NCBI GenBank assembly: GCA_902767395.1
Contig: CACXHI010000121.1
Location: 1-6,411 of the forward strand
Origin: Oscillospiraceae bacterium
GTDB lineage: Bacteria; Bacillota; Clostridia; Oscillospirales; Oscillospiraceae
Direction: 5' to 3'
DNA length: 6,411 bases
The notes under the pieces were generated by a model. It did not search any database and had not been told where the DNA came from. It was given only the letters and a program-made list of their open reading frames with translations. Below are positions 4,953-6,411 of the stretch, piece by piece. Every line of letters starts with the position of its first letter. Position 1 is the stretch's first letter. A program made the translations under genes and the position numbers.

Positions 4953-6347
4953 ATGGCAACAAAAAATAAAGGCACCGTGGTTCAGATCATGGGCCCTGTT
5001 ATGGATATTCGTTTTGAAAACGGCAATCTGCCTGAACTCCTGAACGCCATTGAGGTTTTCAACGAGGATGAAAAAATCACCGTTGAAGTGGCGCAGCATG
5101 TGGGCGACGATGTGGTTCGCTGCGTTGCTATGGCCTCCACGGATGGGCTCCAGCGAGGGCTTGAGGCGGTTGACACCGGGAAACCCATCACGGTTCCTGT
5201 CGGTGAGGAATGCCTTGGACGGATGTTTAATCTGCTGGGCAAGCCCATCGACAATATGCCTGCTCCTGTTACCGTGGAGCGCTGGCCAATTCACCGTGCC
5301 GCGCCGAGCTATGATGAGCAGGAGAGCACCACGGAGATTCTGGAAACCGGCATTAAGGTCGTTGACTTGATTTGTCCCTACGCCAAGGGCGGTAAGATCG
5401 GTCTATTCGGCGGCGCAGGTGTTGGCAAGACTGTCCTGATTCAGGAGCTGATCTATAATATTGCGACCGAGCACAACGGCTATTCTGTCTTTACCGGTGT
5501 CGGGGAGCGTACCCGTGAGGGCAACGATCTGTACTACGAGATGAAGGAATCCGGCGTCCTGTCTAAGACGGCCTTGGTCTACGGGCAGATGAACGAGCCG
5601 CCCGGAGCGCGTATGCGTGTCGGCCTTGCGGGTCTGACGATGGCGGAGTATTTCCGTGACGTGAAGAATCAGGACGTTCTGCTCTTCATTGACAACATCT
5701 TCCGCTTCACACAGGCTGGCTCCGAGGTTTCGGCACTGCTGGGCCGTATGCCCTCTGCCGTCGGTTATCAGCCGACGCTCGCGACGGAGATGGGTGCGCT
5801 TCAGGAGCGCATTACCTCCACGAAGAAGGGTTCGATTACCTCGGTGCAGGCTGTTTACGTGCCTGCGGACGATTTGACGGACCCGGCCCCTGCGACCACC
5901 TTTGCACATCTGGATGCAACGACGGTTCTCGATCGTGGCATTGCCTCTCTCGGCATCTATCCCGCTGTGGACCCGCTGGACTCCACCTCCAGAATCCTGA
6001 CGCCGGAGGTTGTCGGCCGGGAGCACTATGAGGTTGCCAGAGGCGTTCAGCGCATTCTCCAGCGCTATAAGGAGCTTCAGGATATCATTGCCATTATGGG
6101 TATGGACGAGCTCTCTGAGGAGGATACGCTTACCGTCAACCGTGCCAGAAAGGTGCAGCGCTTCCTCTCCCAGCCCTTCCACGTTGCCGAGCAGTTCACC
6201 GGCTATGACGGCAAATATGTTCCGCTTAAGGAGACGATTCGCGGCTTCAAGGAGATTATCGAGGGGAAACATGATGAGATTCCGGAGAGCTGTTTCCTGT
6301 TTGCCGGGACCATTGACGATGTATTTGAAAAGGCCAGGGTGAAATAA
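4953..6347 (+). CDS. atpD: F1Fo ATP synthase subunit beta (catalytic)
   Basis: Catalytic subunit (464 residues), making ATP from ADP and phosphate in the F1 head. The N-terminal beta-barrel starts KGTVVQIMGPVMDIRF. Walker A is GGAGVGKT (153-160, Lys159, Thr160). The catalytic glutamate region GERTREG has Glu185 and Arg186 (E. coli Glu181 and Arg182). The Walker B strand LLFIDNIFRF has Asp247, with Arg251 following (E. coli Asp242 and Arg246). The adenine-pocket Tyr336 is in SLGIYPAVDPL. The signature PAVDPLDSTSR is intact. The C-terminal DELSEED loop (385-391), which meets gamma and epsilon, is perfect. Length matches the family (460-470). All catalytic residues are present, so an active enzyme is expected. 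It is preceded by a 72-base gap with a hairpin and followed after 48 bases by atpC. Confidence 0.99.
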   Translation: MATKNKGTVVQIMGPVMDIRFENGNLPELLNAIEVFNEDEKITVEVAQHVGDDVVRCVAMASTDGLQRGLEAVDTGKPITVPVGEECLGRMFNLLGKPIDNMPAPVTVERWPIHRAAPSYDEQESTTEILETGIKVVDLICPYAKGGKIGLFGGAGVGKTVLIQELIYNIATEHNGYSVFTGVGERTREGNDLYYEMKESGVLSKTALVYGQMNEPPGARMRVGLAGLTMAEYFRDVKNQDVLLFIDNIFRFTQAGSEVSALLGRMPSAVGYQPTLATEMGALQERITSTKKGSITSVQAVYVPADDLTDPAPATTFAHLDATTVLDRGIASLGIYPAVDPLDSTSRILTPEVVGREHYEVARGVQRILQRYKELQDIIAIMGMDELSEEDTLTVNRARKVQRFLSQPFHVAEQFTGYDGKYVPLKETIRGFKEIIEGKHDEIPESCFLFAGTIDDVFEKARVK

Positions 6348-6348
6348 G

Positions 6349-6375
6349 CCGCTGCCGGAGCATAAAAGGCTGCGG
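6349..6375 (+). promoter_or_regulatory. Imperfect hairpin between atpD and atpC
   Basis: CCGCTGCC (6349-6356) can pair with GGCTGCGG (6368-6375) at seven of eight positions, with a T-T mismatch in the middle and an 11-base loop. It starts two bases after the atpD stop. No T-run follows, so it should not terminate transcription. It could mark a processing or stabilising element at the 3' end of atpD, or be chance in GC-rich DNA. Confidence 0.4.
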
Positions 6376-6381
6376 AACTGC

Positions 6382-6392
6382 GGGGAGAGAGG
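6382..6392 (+). promoter_or_regulatory. Ribosome binding site of atpC
   Basis: The purine-rich GGGGAGAGAGG precedes the ATG at 6396. GGGGAG (6382-6387) has 8-base spacing; the trailing GAGAGG is only 3 bases away. Confidence 0.65.
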
Positions 6393-6395
6393 ACT

Positions 6396-6411
6396 ATGAC
6401 TACTTTTCAGC
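6396..6411 (+). CDS. atpC: F1Fo ATP synthase subunit epsilon (3' partial, first codons only)
   Basis: Five codons, MTTFQ, remain before the window ends. They follow a plausible ribosome binding site and lie directly after atpD, where atpC is nearly always found. The short sequence fits the usual epsilon N-terminus (a Met, a few residues, then Phe and a strand leading to IVTP), but it is too short to identify by itself. Epsilon binds gamma and the c-ring and can inhibit ATP hydrolysis. The call rests on position. Confidence 0.75.

Noticed and set aside
5403..6272. Open frame of 289 codons on the - strand, opposite atpD
   Set aside because: Same shadow effect over a highly conserved gene; no domain seen in the product.

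Overview
The window is a near-complete F1Fo ATP synthase operon, all on the + strand, in the classical bacterial order atpB-atpE-atpF-atpH-atpA-atpG-atpD-atpC (subunits a, c, b, delta, alpha, gamma, beta, epsilon). The first gene lacks its extreme 5' end and the last is represented by five codons only. The moderately high GC content, the strong AGGAGG-type ribosome binding sites and clostridial-style protein sequences (for example FRHFGNIAGG in subunit a) suggest an anaerobic Bacillota (Clostridia), probably an Oscillospirales-like gut bacterium. That taxonomic placement is an inference from protein style, not from a search.

Layout: 1-1071 holds the membrane stator subunit a; 1136-1381 the rotor-ring subunit c; 1434-1940 the peripheral-stalk subunit b, overlapping by ATGA with subunit delta (1937-2476). 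Then come the three large F1 genes: alpha (2497-4011), gamma (4029-4880) and beta (4953-6347), followed by the start of epsilon (6396 onwards). All gaps are short (17-72 bases) and each start is preceded by a recognisable or plausible ribosome binding site. No promoter, terminator, RNA gene, mobile element or CRISPR array is visible. The operon promoter and any atpI-like gene must lie upstream of the window.

The genes encode one machine. Ions pass through the interface of subunit a and the c-ring, rotating c, gamma and epsilon inside the alpha3beta3 head, while b and delta hold the head still. The catalytic and structural motifs of alpha, beta and gamma are intact, so the enzyme should be functional.

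Two things stand out. First, subunit a is much longer than normal (at least 356 codons against about 230-270). The excess is an in-frame block of about 115 residues with four predicted membrane helices, inserted between the helix carrying the essential arginine and the final helix. Its charge pattern and even helix number fit the known topology of subunit a, which suggests a real added membrane domain. Second, subunit c carries a glutamate in both helices at the ion site (Glu31 and Glu64), with Thr65, Thr66 and Tyr69 beside Glu64. This resembles the two-carboxylate Na+ motif known from Fusobacterium nucleatum and suggests a Na+-coupled enzyme. Smaller features include a perfect hairpin just before the beta gene and a ribosome binding site framed by T6 and A6 runs before the c gene.
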